From contig JACMKX010000063.1 of assembly GCA_014379905.1 (NCBI GenBank), positions 61,676 to 125,675 on the forward strand: 64,000 bases of DNA, in the 5' to 3' direction. Source of the stretch: Ferruginibacter sp. GTDB lineage: Bacteria; Bacteroidota; Bacteroidia; Chitinophagales; Chitinophagaceae. A model generated the notes under the pieces. That model had not been told where the DNA came from. It did no database searches and worked only from the letters and a program-made list of their open reading frames with translations. This document shows, piece by piece, positions 54,944-62,778 of the stretch. The translations under genes were made by a program, and so were the position numbers. Position 1 is the stretch's first letter; each line of letters begins with the position of its first letter.

Positions 54944-56185
54944 TCAGTCTTTTATTTTATACTCAACCATTACAGGATTGGAATTTTTTGTGGCCGTTTT
55001 GAAAAAGCGTTCCAGTTCCGGCGGATAGACAATTTTCTTTTCTTTATTTTTTTCATAAAAATCAAGAAAGCTCTGGGCGGGAATGAGGGCGTAATAGTGT
55101 GAATCAGCATATTGCCCCAATCCATTTTGTAAGAGCTGGATATTGTATTGACTACTATCTGCTTTTATCATTTTTGATTTATAAAATTTAGCCGTGTTTT
55201 TATCATATAAAAAAGATTCATAGTTGCGCAGGAACCTTATACCAAAAAATAAATGCCTGCCCATATCCCTGATGCTGTTGAAAGAAAAGAAGATAGCGCC
55301 GTTGCTATTTTGAAAATTATCCCAATCTGCTTTTGATTTAAATCCATTTATAAACCGGGATGAAGGCATGGCATTTTCCAACGGTAGCACAATTTCATAA
55401 ACAGGTGATATACTGTTTTTATTCATTTTATAAATTACAGGGCTAAATGGCCGGGAAGTATATTTAATGTAAGCCGTGTCAGTATCTGACAGGTACATCT
55501 GTGCATTGGCATACCTGAAAATATGATTGCCTGTTCTGTTAAAAGGGAAAAAAGACTTCACAGGTTTATGATCTTCCAGTAATTGCAGTTCATATCCCGA
55601 GGTATCCTTTGCCCGCGGTTGTATACTCATATCAGAACGATAATAATAATCATCGTAGAACGGGCGGGCATTTATGATAAAGTAAGGATCTGTTGTTGTT
55701 CTTTTTATTTGAAGACTTTCCTCTTTCAGATTGATCTCGTAATTTTTAAAATATTTTTGATTGGCTTTTTTAGCATAATGTGCTCTTATGGCAACAAGGT
55801 CATTATTGGTAAGCGTGTAATTTTTATTTTTAATATTGAATTTCAACAACTCCGCCTTACTATCGTATACAATAACAGGTTCGCCATACTTCTTCATTGC
55901 AATAAACTTTATAAATTTTCCCTGTTTGGTAAAAAAAGATAATTTTTTTTCGATGTAATCATATGCCACCCAATAATTTTTAGTAATAAAAAGAGAAGTG
56001 TTGGTACTTATTTTTTCAGTAGCCGCATCAATGGGAATGAACCTGGTAATTTCAATAAAATTAGATTGAGCTGCAGGTCCCGCAGTGGCAGGATTAAGAT
56101 ATAATTTTTGAGGCTGCGCCAATAACCTACCGGACAATAAACAACAGAAGAAAAAGCAGCAGTAGTTTCGTTTAAAAATTCCCAT
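54944..56185 (-). CDS. Secreted 6-bladed beta-propeller protein
   Basis: I start this at ATG 56185 (413 residues); the longer frame begins at a TTG. The N-terminus is a signal peptide (RNYCCFFFCCLLSGRLLAQ). The mature protein has the repeated pattern of 6-bladed propeller proteins (BF3038-like) of Bacteroidota, with the usual close NPVMVEYKIKD. The central blade region has FFPFNRTGNHIFRYANAQMYL. Such proteins are often coded next to outer-membrane barrels, and here the barrel gene follows by 4 bases. No catalytic motif is expected; the role is probably binding or display. Confidence 0.72.
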   Translation of the reverse strand: MGIFKRNYCCFFFCCLLSGRLLAQPQKLYLNPATAGPAAQSNFIEITRFIPIDAATEKISTNTSLFITKNYWVAYDYIEKKLSFFTKQGKFIKFIAMKKYGEPVIVYDSKAELLKFNIKNKNYTLTNNDLVAIRAHYAKKANQKYFKNYEINLKEESLQIKRTTTDPYFIINARPFYDDYYYRSDMSIQPRAKDTSGYELQLLEDHKPVKSFFPFNRTGNHIFRYANAQMYLSDTDTAYIKYTSRPFSPVIYKMNKNSISPVYEIVLPLENAMPSSRFINGFKSKADWDNFQNSNGAIFFSFNSIRDMGRHLFFGIRFLRNYESFLYDKNTAKFYKSKMIKADSSQYNIQLLQNGLGQYADSHYYALIPAQSFLDFYEKNKEKKIVYPPELERFFKTATKNSNPVMVEYKIKD

Positions 56186-56200
56186 AAATGTCGTTATATC

Positions 56201-56208
56201 CAAATATA
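56201..56208 (-). promoter_or_regulatory. -7 box of the propeller/barrel operon
   Basis: The minus strand reads TATATTTG, 15 bases before the ATG at 56185, and matches TAnnTTTG. No clear -33 was found. Confidence 0.4.
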
Positions 56209-56256
56209 TAGATATGGATGTTAAGAAACTACTAAGCTTATTTACCTGCCTATGGT

Positions 56257-56916
56257 TTATTTAACCAGTTCTACCAATAGCCTTTCAGCCACTGTATGGC
56301 TCAATGTTTCCCCGGTTTTTTTATTGTAGCTCACCAGCATGCTGCCATCAAAAGGTTCAACAATTTTTATTTTAATTTTTACACCCAATTGTAGTTCACG
56401 GGTATTTAGAAATTTTAAAAACTCATCCGTACCGTTAATAACGGCTGAAAGTTTAACCGTATCGCCGGCTTTACAATCACTTAGTTTTTCATAGTGGCGC
56501 CAGTCAATTTTGCCGCTCTTGTCTGGTATAGGCGACCCATGCGGGTCAATGGTGGGATAGCCCAGCATCTCAGCCATCTTTTCAAAAAAATCAGGTGCAT
56601 GTAAATGCTCCATCTGCTCAGCTATTTCGTGTACCTGCTCCCAGCCAAAATCCATTTTTTGTACAAGATACATTTCGGTCAGCCGGTGTTTCCTGATAAC
56701 AAGACCTGCCTCCTTTTTGCCTTTTTCTGTTAGCCGGAGTGGTTTATAGCTTTCGTAATGCACCAGTTTTTTATCAGCCAGTTTTTTCATCATGCTGTTC
56801 ACCGTAGGCATTTTTATTTCGAGTTTTTTACTTAACTCGTTGGCACTCACTTCGCCTTTTTCGTTAGCAAGGTTAAATAATGCCTTTAAATAATTTTCTT
56901 CTGTGTAAGAATGCAT
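56257..56916 (-). CDS. DtxR/MntR-family metal-dependent repressor
   Basis: A 219-residue regulator with three parts: a winged helix (1-70), a metal-binding dimerisation domain (71-125) and a C-terminal FeoA-like SH3 domain (about 145-219). Metal ligands visible are H77, E100, E103 and H104. The E-x-x-E-H spacing is that of MntR (E99, E102, H103 in Bacillus), not the C-x-x-E-H of iron-specific DtxR, so manganese is favoured. The N-terminal ligand pair of MntR (D8, E11) reads N8 and K11 here. It is divergent from a TonB receptor whose promoter holds a perfect inverted repeat. Confidence 0.93.
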   Translation of the reverse strand: MHSYTEENYLKALFNLANEKGEVSANELSKKLEIKMPTVNSMMKKLADKKLVHYESYKPLRLTEKGKKEAGLVIRKHRLTEMYLVQKMDFGWEQVHEIAEQMEHLHAPDFFEKMAEMLGYPTIDPHGSPIPDKSGKIDWRHYEKLSDCKAGDTVKLSAVINGTDEFLKFLNTRELQLGVKIKIKIVEPFDGSMLVSYNKKTGETLSHTVAERLLVELVK

Positions 56917-56920
56917 AGGG

Positions 56921-56928
56921 CAAATGTA
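56921..56928 (-). promoter_or_regulatory. -7 box of the MntR-like gene
   Basis: The minus strand reads TACATTTG followed by CCCT and then ATG at 56916, leaving almost no leader. It is the divergent partner of the receptor promoter about 60 bases away. Confidence 0.45.
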
Positions 56929-56979
56929 TTTAATAACCCATCGTTTACCCCATTCAACAATTATAAAATAAAATATATT

Positions 56980-57009
56980 TTGTTAGATGAATCTAACTTT
57001 ATAGTTTTG
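56980..57009 (+). promoter_or_regulatory. Promoter of the TonB receptor with embedded MntR-like operator
   Basis: TTG at 56980-56982 and TAGTTTTG at 57002-57009 are separated by 19 bases, the best promoter match in the window. The spacer holds GTTAGATGAATCTAAC (56982-56997), a perfect inverted repeat of 7-base arms and a 2-base centre. A repressor bound there would cover both boxes. The encoded regulator starts 66 bases away on the other strand. Confidence 0.75.
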
Positions 57010-57026
57010 CAGTATATAATTTAACA

Positions 57027-59312
57027 ATGAGAGTCACCTTATCTATCTTCTTTTTACTTGTCTGCGGCCTGGTATCCGGGCAAACGGGCAGCATCTCCGG
57101 GCATGTTGTTGCCGATGGTAAAGCTGTTGCCTTTGCCAGTGTATCTATTTCCGGATCAGCAAAAGGTACTATAACAGATTCTGTTGGTTATTTCCAATTC
57201 ACTGCGTTAACAACTGCTGCTTACAAACTAAAGGCTACTGCTTCGGGTTATCTTCCTTTTGAGAAAAAAATTACTTTGAAAAATGACTCTACGATTCAGT
57301 TAGCTATTGAACTAACCCGCGGGGAACGATCATTGGAAGATGTAGTAGTAACCGGAACTTTAAAGGAAGTAAAAAGATTAGAGAGTCCCGTTTCAGTAGA
57401 AGTATATACGCCGGCCTATTTTAAAAAGAATCCAACGCCTAATATTTATGATGCGCTGCAAAACATTAATGGTGTAAGACCTCAACTCAACTGCCAGGTT
57501 TGTAATACCGGCGATATACATATCAATGGGCTGGAAGGTCCATATACAATGGTATTGCTCGATGGTATGCCCATTGTAAGTTCTCTTTCTACGGTGTATG
57601 GTTTATCAGGCATTCCGAATTCACTGGTAGAAAGAATTGAAATTGTAAAGGGCCCGGCTTCTTCCTTATATGGAAGTGAAGCGGTAGGTGGGCTCATCAA
57701 CATCATTACAAAAAAGCCGGAAAATGCGCCCCGCTTTTCTGCAGATATTTTTAGTACTACCTGGGGCGAACTCAATACCGACCTCAGTTTTAAACTCCAT
57801 GCAGGCAAACATGCCAGTGTATTAACCGGGATTAATTATTTTAATTTTCAAAACAGGGTAGATAATAACCATGATCATTTTACCGACATGACTTTGCAGG
57901 ACCGGATCTCTGTTTTTCAGAAATGGAATTTCAGCAGGAAAAACAACAGGGCTTTTAGCCTGGCCGGCAGGTATATGTATGAAGACCGCTGGGGCGGGGA
58001 TATGCGCTGGAACAAAAGTTTTCGTGGAGGAGACAGCATTTACGGCGAAAGCATTTATACCAACCGTTGGGAAATTTTGGGCAACTACCAATTACCTACA
58101 GTAGAGAAATTAATGCTCTCCCTTTCCTACAACGAACATTACCAAAACAGCGTGTATGGTAAAATTGCCTACATAGCCCAACAAAAAATTGCTTTCACAC
58201 AATTAACATGGGATAAAAAAATTGGCAGCAACGACTTTTTATTTGGTGCTGCCTTGCGGTATACTTTTTATGATGATAATACGCCGGGTACTGCATCTGC
58301 TGACAGCACTAACCCAACAAGCCAGCCACAAAAAACATGGCTGCCCGGTATTTTTGTACAGGATGAAATTGCAATAAACACAAAACATAAATTGCTGCTC
58401 GGTGCCCGGTACGATCACAACAATTACCATGGCGATATTTTTACGCCACGTTTTGCCTATAAATGGAGCATCAACGATCATAATATTCTGCGGCTCAACG
58501 CCGGTACGGGTTTTAGGGTGGTTAATTTATTTACAGAAGATCATGCTGCCCTCACCGGTGCAAGAGTAGTAGAAATAAAAAATGAATTAAAACCGGAGCG
58601 TTCCTACAATGCCAATATCAACTACATTAAAAAATTCCATACCCGCAACGGAAGTGCGGTTAATATAGATGCGTCTGCATTTTATACTTATTTCAACAAC
58701 AGGATCGTGGGAGATTTTGATACAAGCCCCGACACTATCTTTTATGATAACTTAAATGGTTACGCAGTAAGTAAGGGCATTACATTGAATATAGATATTG
58801 CTTTGCGCAACGGTATCAAAATAATTACTGGCGCCACCTTTATGGGAAATACGTTGACGCAAGATGGTAAAACAGCGCAACAAATTCTTACAGAAAAATT
58901 TACCGGCACCTGGTCGGTGTCTTACAAAATTAAAAAATTCAACCTGGCAATTGACTACACCGGTAATGTGTACAGTCCTATGCGCCTGCCATTGCTGGGA
59001 GACCTGGATCCACGCAAAGAGTATTCGCCCTGGTGGAGTATACAGAATATCCAGTTTACTTATGGCGGTATTAAAAAATTTGAACTGTATGCCGGCATAA
59101 AGAACCTATTGAACTGGACACCCAATAAAGGCAATCCGTTTATCATTGCCCGCAGTCATGATCCTTTTGATAAGGATGTCGATTATGGCAGCAACGGGCA
59201 GGTGGTTCCTACACTTCTTAACCCCAGGGCACTAAGCTTTGATCCCACTTATGTATTTGCGCCCAACCAGGGTATGAGAGGTTTTGTGGGAATCAGGTAT
59301 AGCCTGAAATAA
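57027..59312 (+). CDS. TonB-dependent receptor, probably for a metal
   Basis: A 761-residue receptor: signal peptide (1-18), carboxypeptidase-regulatory-like domain (20-98), a TonB-box-like segment (RSLEDVVVTGT, 101-111), plug (about 115-225) and 22-strand barrel to the C-terminus, which ends GFVGIRYSLK. In the plug, C156 and C159 form a CQVC pair right before TGDIHINGLEGPY, and IEIVKGPASSLYGSEAVGG is typical. It would import a metal or metal chelate across the outer membrane using TonB energy. The MntR-type operator in its promoter suggests repression when metal is plentiful. The Cys pair may bind the cargo. Confidence 0.93.
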   Translation: MRVTLSIFFLLVCGLVSGQTGSISGHVVADGKAVAFASVSISGSAKGTITDSVGYFQFTALTTAAYKLKATASGYLPFEKKITLKNDSTIQLAIELTRGERSLEDVVVTGTLKEVKRLESPVSVEVYTPAYFKKNPTPNIYDALQNINGVRPQLNCQVCNTGDIHINGLEGPYTMVLLDGMPIVSSLSTVYGLSGIPNSLVERIEIVKGPASSLYGSEAVGGLINIITKKPENAPRFSADIFSTTWGELNTDLSFKLHAGKHASVLTGINYFNFQNRVDNNHDHFTDMTLQDRISVFQKWNFSRKNNRAFSLAGRYMYEDRWGGDMRWNKSFRGGDSIYGESIYTNRWEILGNYQLPTVEKLMLSLSYNEHYQNSVYGKIAYIAQQKIAFTQLTWDKKIGSNDFLFGAALRYTFYDDNTPGTASADSTNPTSQPQKTWLPGIFVQDEIAINTKHKLLLGARYDHNNYHGDIFTPRFAYKWSINDHNILRLNAGTGFRVVNLFTEDHAALTGARVVEIKNELKPERSYNANINYIKKFHTRNGSAVNIDASAFYTYFNNRIVGDFDTSPDTIFYDNLNGYAVSKGITLNIDIALRNGIKIITGATFMGNTLTQDGKTAQQILTEKFTGTWSVSYKIKKFNLAIDYTGNVYSPMRLPLLGDLDPRKEYSPWWSIQNIQFTYGGIKKFELYAGIKNLLNWTPNKGNPFIIARSHDPFDKDVDYGSNGQVVPTLLNPRALSFDPTYVFAPNQGMRGFVGIRYSLK

Positions 59313-59508
59313 GAATTAATGCCGGATGGTTGAGGTTATTCAAAAGAAAACCTGTGGGTGTTTGCAAAGCCCATCCTCCCGGCAGGCTGGCCCGCAGTGT
59401 TTTCGGTTTCATTTTAAATAAAAATTTCTTCTACCTTTTATGTCTTCGTGTCATTGTGGTTCAAAAAAATTGTAATTTACCAGATCAATACCAGCCCTTA
59501 CATCTGCC

Positions 59509-59718
59509 ATGAGCGAACTAGCCAATAATAAGATCTTCCGTACTTTAATGATCCTGCTGCATGCACTGGCTAATTTTTTTGCCGTTTCCTGGTGCTTTAA
59601 ATATGACCTTACTTCCTCCTGGTGGTGGTTCTTCCTTTTTATCATTTTCTGCCTCGTGTTACTCGCATTGTTTACCAAACACCTTATTTCATTTATCCGA
59701 TATTTACAATCAAACTAA
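59509..59718 (+). CDS. Small two-helix membrane protein ahead of the SPFH gene
   Basis: A 69-residue protein with two hydrophobic segments (about 10-30 and 37-60) around a short polar turn (KYDLTSSWWW). It starts at ATG 59509 and ends 5 bases before the SPFH ATG at 59724, which makes co-transcription very likely. I do not recognise it. It has no signal peptide. Because the overlapping longer SPFH frame covers the same bases in another frame, it could be overlooked; its membrane-protein composition argues for a real gene. It may be a partner of the SPFH protein. Confidence 0.65.
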   Translation: MSELANNKIFRTLMILLHALANFFAVSWCFKYDLTSSWWWFFLFIIFCLVLLALFTKHLISFIRYLQSN

Positions 59719-59723
59719 ACTAT

Positions 59724-60668
59724 ATGATCTCCTTTATTTTATTTGTACTTGCTTTTTTTCTTGCTGCAGTTTTTTTAGGTGTATTTAAAAGATCCAACTA
59801 CCGGGATGTGAGTGGAAAAATAAAAGGTGGTGGGTTCTTGAGACCTGTTGGTGCTTTTCTTATCGCCTTTATATTGGTAGCTATCAACCCTGTTAATGTG
59901 GAAAGGATCGATGCCGGCCATGTAGGCATTAAAGTGAGCAATGTTGGCGACAACCGGGGCGTTGGTAAAACAGAATATGTTACCGGTTGGGTATTATACA
60001 ACTCCTGGATAAGCCGCATATTTGAATTTCCTATTCACCAGCAACATATAGATTATGAAGCAGCAGATATTGTAACCAAGGGAGGTTTTCGTGCCACCAT
60101 TAAGCCATCATTCAACTACAGCATTAATGCCGGTAATGTGGCAGACATGTTCAGCAACCTGCGCATAGGTGTAAAGGAAATGGAACAGGGCTGGCTCAAA
60201 AATGCTATAGTTGGTTCGGTAAATGATGTGGCCAACCGCTACACCGTTGACTCTATTTTTAATCACAGGGAAGAATTTGAAAGTGATATTGTAAAGGAAT
60301 GTAACAAGCGGGTGAGCAAGTGGTTCAATGTATCGCAGCTGCGAACCAACATTGTACCACCACAGGAGATTTCAGAAAGCATCGTAGCCAAAACCCGTGC
60401 AATTCAGGAAGTGCAGGTAGCCGAAAACCGCCGCCAGGTGGCTGTTGCCGATGCAGAAAGAAAAATTGCCGAAGCCCGTGGCGATTCTGCCCAGGCAGTA
60501 ATCCAGGCAGCCGGCCGTGCTGAAGCCATTAAAAAAGAACAAACAAGTTTAACACCCCTCTATATTGATTATATAAAAGTGCAAAAATGGAGCGGGCAGG
60601 TACCTACTACTGTTGCAGGAAATAATACAGGGTTTATGATGCAATTACCGAGGGATGCAAAGGAATAG
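59724..60668 (+). CDS. SPFH/prohibitin-family membrane protein
   Basis: I start this at ATG 59724 (314 residues); the longer frame starts at a TTG inside the small upstream gene. An N-terminal membrane helix (2-20), a second hydrophobic stretch (VGAFLIAFILVAINPV, about 41-56), then the SPFH domain with GHVGIKVSNVGD and VRATIKPSFNYSINA-like strands. A helical C-terminal part follows, with EVQVAENRRQVAVADAERK and AEAIKKEQ. Prohibitin-like proteins form ring scaffolds at the inner membrane and can restrain FtsH-type proteases. It is the second gene of a two-gene unit. Confidence 0.92.
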   Translation: MISFILFVLAFFLAAVFLGVFKRSNYRDVSGKIKGGGFLRPVGAFLIAFILVAINPVNVERIDAGHVGIKVSNVGDNRGVGKTEYVTGWVLYNSWISRIFEFPIHQQHIDYEAADIVTKGGFRATIKPSFNYSINAGNVADMFSNLRIGVKEMEQGWLKNAIVGSVNDVANRYTVDSIFNHREEFESDIVKECNKRVSKWFNVSQLRTNIVPPQEISESIVAKTRAIQEVQVAENRRQVAVADAERKIAEARGDSAQAVIQAAGRAEAIKKEQTSLTPLYIDYIKVQKWSGQVPTTVAGNNTGFMMQLPRDAKE

Positions 60669-60793
60669 CTGAAATGCTAAGACCGGTGTAGTAGCGTGCT
60701 AATTACACAAAATGAAGAAAACACAAAAAAAACAGGAATTTTCTTCATTTTTTCACAAACGTAAATACTTATGTTTGTTGTGGTTAACCTATA

Positions 60794-60834
60794 CACAAGC
60801 TTGTGCAGGCCCCAAATTACACAAGTTACACAAG
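60794..60834. repeat. Palindrome and tandem 9-mer in a convergent intergenic space
   Basis: CACAAGCTTGTG (60794-60805) is a perfect 12-base palindrome. TTACACAAG repeats twice in tandem at 60817-60825 and 60826-60834. Both contain ACACAAG. The region lies between the ends of the SPFH gene and the convergent DUF2459 gene; no T-run terminator follows. Confidence 0.55.
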
Positions 60835-60844
60835 GGGTAACCCG

Positions 60845-61534
60845 TTACTCATACTTCAAAAATATACCTGTATCAAATGCCGTCCACAAACATGCTTTTT
60901 GCCCGCAGCTTTTTAATGCTGCATTGGCCCAGCTGTTACAGGTTTTAAACATGCTATAACGCCCGGTGCCTTCATAAAAAGCATCATTGTTTCCATAATT
61001 GGAGGTAGTTATCACCGGTACTATATTCCCTGAACTATTTTCTTCATAGCTTCTACGCAGGTAATCAACCAATCGCTGGTATTGGGCAGTGTTGATCATT
61101 ATCTTTTTACAAGCTGCTGTTTCGTTTATGGAATTATAATATGTTGCATGAATAGCAGTGCTGCTCAAGGCAAAAGCAGCTTTAAAAGCAGTGCTGAATG
61201 TAAGGTCATTCCAGGTAGGGGTTTGCAGGTAAAACCCTTTGTCGCCCCATCCCATAGCCAGCCATTGAATACCGGTAGTATCTGCTAAATGTGTGTTGGA
61301 AAAAAGTACTGTTTTGCTCCAGTCGTAGGTTGCATTTTTTACAGGCACTACAATATCTGTATGTACACCGTTTGTTTTAATATAAATTGCAATATCATTG
61401 CCTGCAGCTGCCTCCTTTTCTACCGTTATCCCCGACAAACAAAAGGCAGACAACAAATACATTAGCAAAAAAGAGACAAGGAAGAGCATACAATAACCGG
61501 CATATTTTGCAATACGCTTTAAAAACTTTAGCAT
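60845..61534 (-). CDS. DUF2459 (TIGR02117) membrane-anchored protein
   Basis: I start this at ATG 61534 (229 residues), giving an N-terminal anchor (KYAGYCMLFLVSFLLMYLLSAF); the longer frame adds 53 residues with no homology-like features. The exported domain shows IYIKTNGVHTDIVVP, GWGDKGFYLQTPTW and AFALSSTAIHATYY, which are the family's conserved blocks. NSWANAAL near the C-terminus resembles a Cys-containing protease-like strand (CNSWAN). The function is unknown. It ends by convergence with the SPFH gene. Confidence 0.88.
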   Translation of the reverse strand: MLKFLKRIAKYAGYCMLFLVSFLLMYLLSAFCLSGITVEKEAAAGNDIAIYIKTNGVHTDIVVPVKNATYDWSKTVLFSNTHLADTTGIQWLAMGWGDKGFYLQTPTWNDLTFSTAFKAAFALSSTAIHATYYNSINETAACKKIMINTAQYQRLVDYLRRSYEENSSGNIVPVITTSNYGNNDAFYEGTGRYSMFKTCNSWANAALKSCGQKACLWTAFDTGIFLKYE

Positions 61535-61704
61535 AACTGGCGATTGATAATGGTGACAGGTGAACCTACCTGTGCTGGTTTTAATACTCTTTTCTCTATT
61601 TGGTAACCCATACCATTGTAAGATTTCCAGGATAGAAGCATCAGAAAGTATCTCTTGTTTTTTGTACTTTAGAGAACGAATTTCTATTATCAAAATTTTA
61701 TTTT

Positions 61705-62598
61705 ATGAACCCTATGAACAGTTTCCTTTTGGCAACAGTAGTTACTATTCTTGCATCCTGCGACAGCAATGATAAAAAAACGGTAACGGAAACAGCCATT
61801 GCACCTGTAGAAAAAAAGAAAGCAGGTAACAGCGGCGTAAACATTGCATATGATGATACCGGCACGGGCGATACAACACTTCTTTTTATTCATGGCTGGG
61901 GTATCAATAAAACTTATTGGGCAGACCAAACGGCTTTTTTTTCAAAAAACTACCGGGTAGTTGCACTTGACCTGGCGGGTTTTGGCCAATCGGGTAAAAA
62001 CAGGAGCAGCTGGACAACAGAAGATTTTGGCAGGGATGTATCCGCTGTCATCCATACGCTTGCCCTTAAAAATATAATTGTAATCGGTCATTCAATGAGT
62101 GGTGCTGTTGCAGTGGAAACAGCACTCACCAACCCTTCAAAAGTGATCGGTTTGATTGGAATTGATAATTTTAAAAGTTACGGCGATACCATGACAACCT
62201 CAGAGAAAGAAGCAACGGCGGAAATATACAAATCGATGCGCAGCAATTTTACAGAAGTGGTAACAAGTTATTTTAACGAAGGATTATTCTCCCCGTCTAC
62301 AGATAGTACTGTACGCAAAAGAGTGATGAAAGATATCCTGACCGGTGATTCTGTTATTGCAGTAAATGCCACTGAGCAAAGCGATCTTTATCCCCTCGAT
62401 AAAAAAATACTGGAATTGAAGAAAACGATCTACGTGGTAAACAGCGATTTTGCAGCCAATGACCCGGTTTCTTTTAAAAAATGGAAAGTGCCTTACGTGC
62501 TGTTTAATATCGGTAGTACCGGTCATTATCCCATGATTGAAAAGCCAAAAGAATTCAATGCATTACTGGATCAGGCTATTGAAAAGATCAAAAAATAA
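61705..62598 (+). CDS. Alpha/beta-hydrolase lipoprotein
   Basis: A 297-residue hydrolase: a lipoprotein signal with LASC (C19 being lipidated) and a charged tether. The hydrolase fold follows, with the oxyanion region FIHGWGINKT (61-70) and the nucleophile elbow GHSMSG (S130). The C-terminal His is most likely in GSTGHYPMIEKP. The Asp of the triad lies in VNSDFAAND. It starts at ATG 61705 and is divergent from the DUF2459 gene. Its substrate is unknown; esterases, lipases and epoxide-type hydrolases share this layout. A strong terminator follows 19 bases after the stop. Confidence 0.9.
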   Translation: MNPMNSFLLATVVTILASCDSNDKKTVTETAIAPVEKKKAGNSGVNIAYDDTGTGDTTLLFIHGWGINKTYWADQTAFFSKNYRVVALDLAGFGQSGKNRSSWTTEDFGRDVSAVIHTLALKNIIVIGHSMSGAVAVETALTNPSKVIGLIGIDNFKSYGDTMTTSEKEATAEIYKSMRSNFTEVVTSYFNEGLFSPSTDSTVRKRVMKDILTGDSVIAVNATEQSDLYPLDKKILELKKTIYVVNSDFAANDPVSFKKWKVPYVLFNIGSTGHYPMIEKPKEFNALLDQAIEKIKK

Positions 62599-62617
62599 TC
62601 ACATTACATAACCCAGT

Positions 62618-62649
62618 AAAAAAAGCCACTTATTAAAAGTGGCTTTTTT
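62618..62649 (+). terminator. Rho-independent terminator after the hydrolase
   Basis: GCCACTT (62625-62631) and AAGTGGC (62637-62643) form a 7-bp stem with a 5-base loop, extended by A-run and T-run arms (A7 and T6). The T run follows the stem on the plus strand, so it ends the hydrolase transcript. Confidence 0.85.
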
Positions 62650-62778
62650 GTGCTGCCAGGTATTTACTAAAATAGCATAGTTATAAGCCATTTCCTCCAA
62701 CTACACGTTCTGTATATGTAATCATCTTCCTCTTAAAGACTTTTACAACACACAAATAATTAATCATTAAATAATTTT

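Noticed and set aside
59313..59508. Possible large hairpin (GCCGG...CCGGC) after the TonB receptor
   Set aside because: Pairing is short and interrupted, the loop is about 50 bases and no T run follows, so I do not call a terminator.
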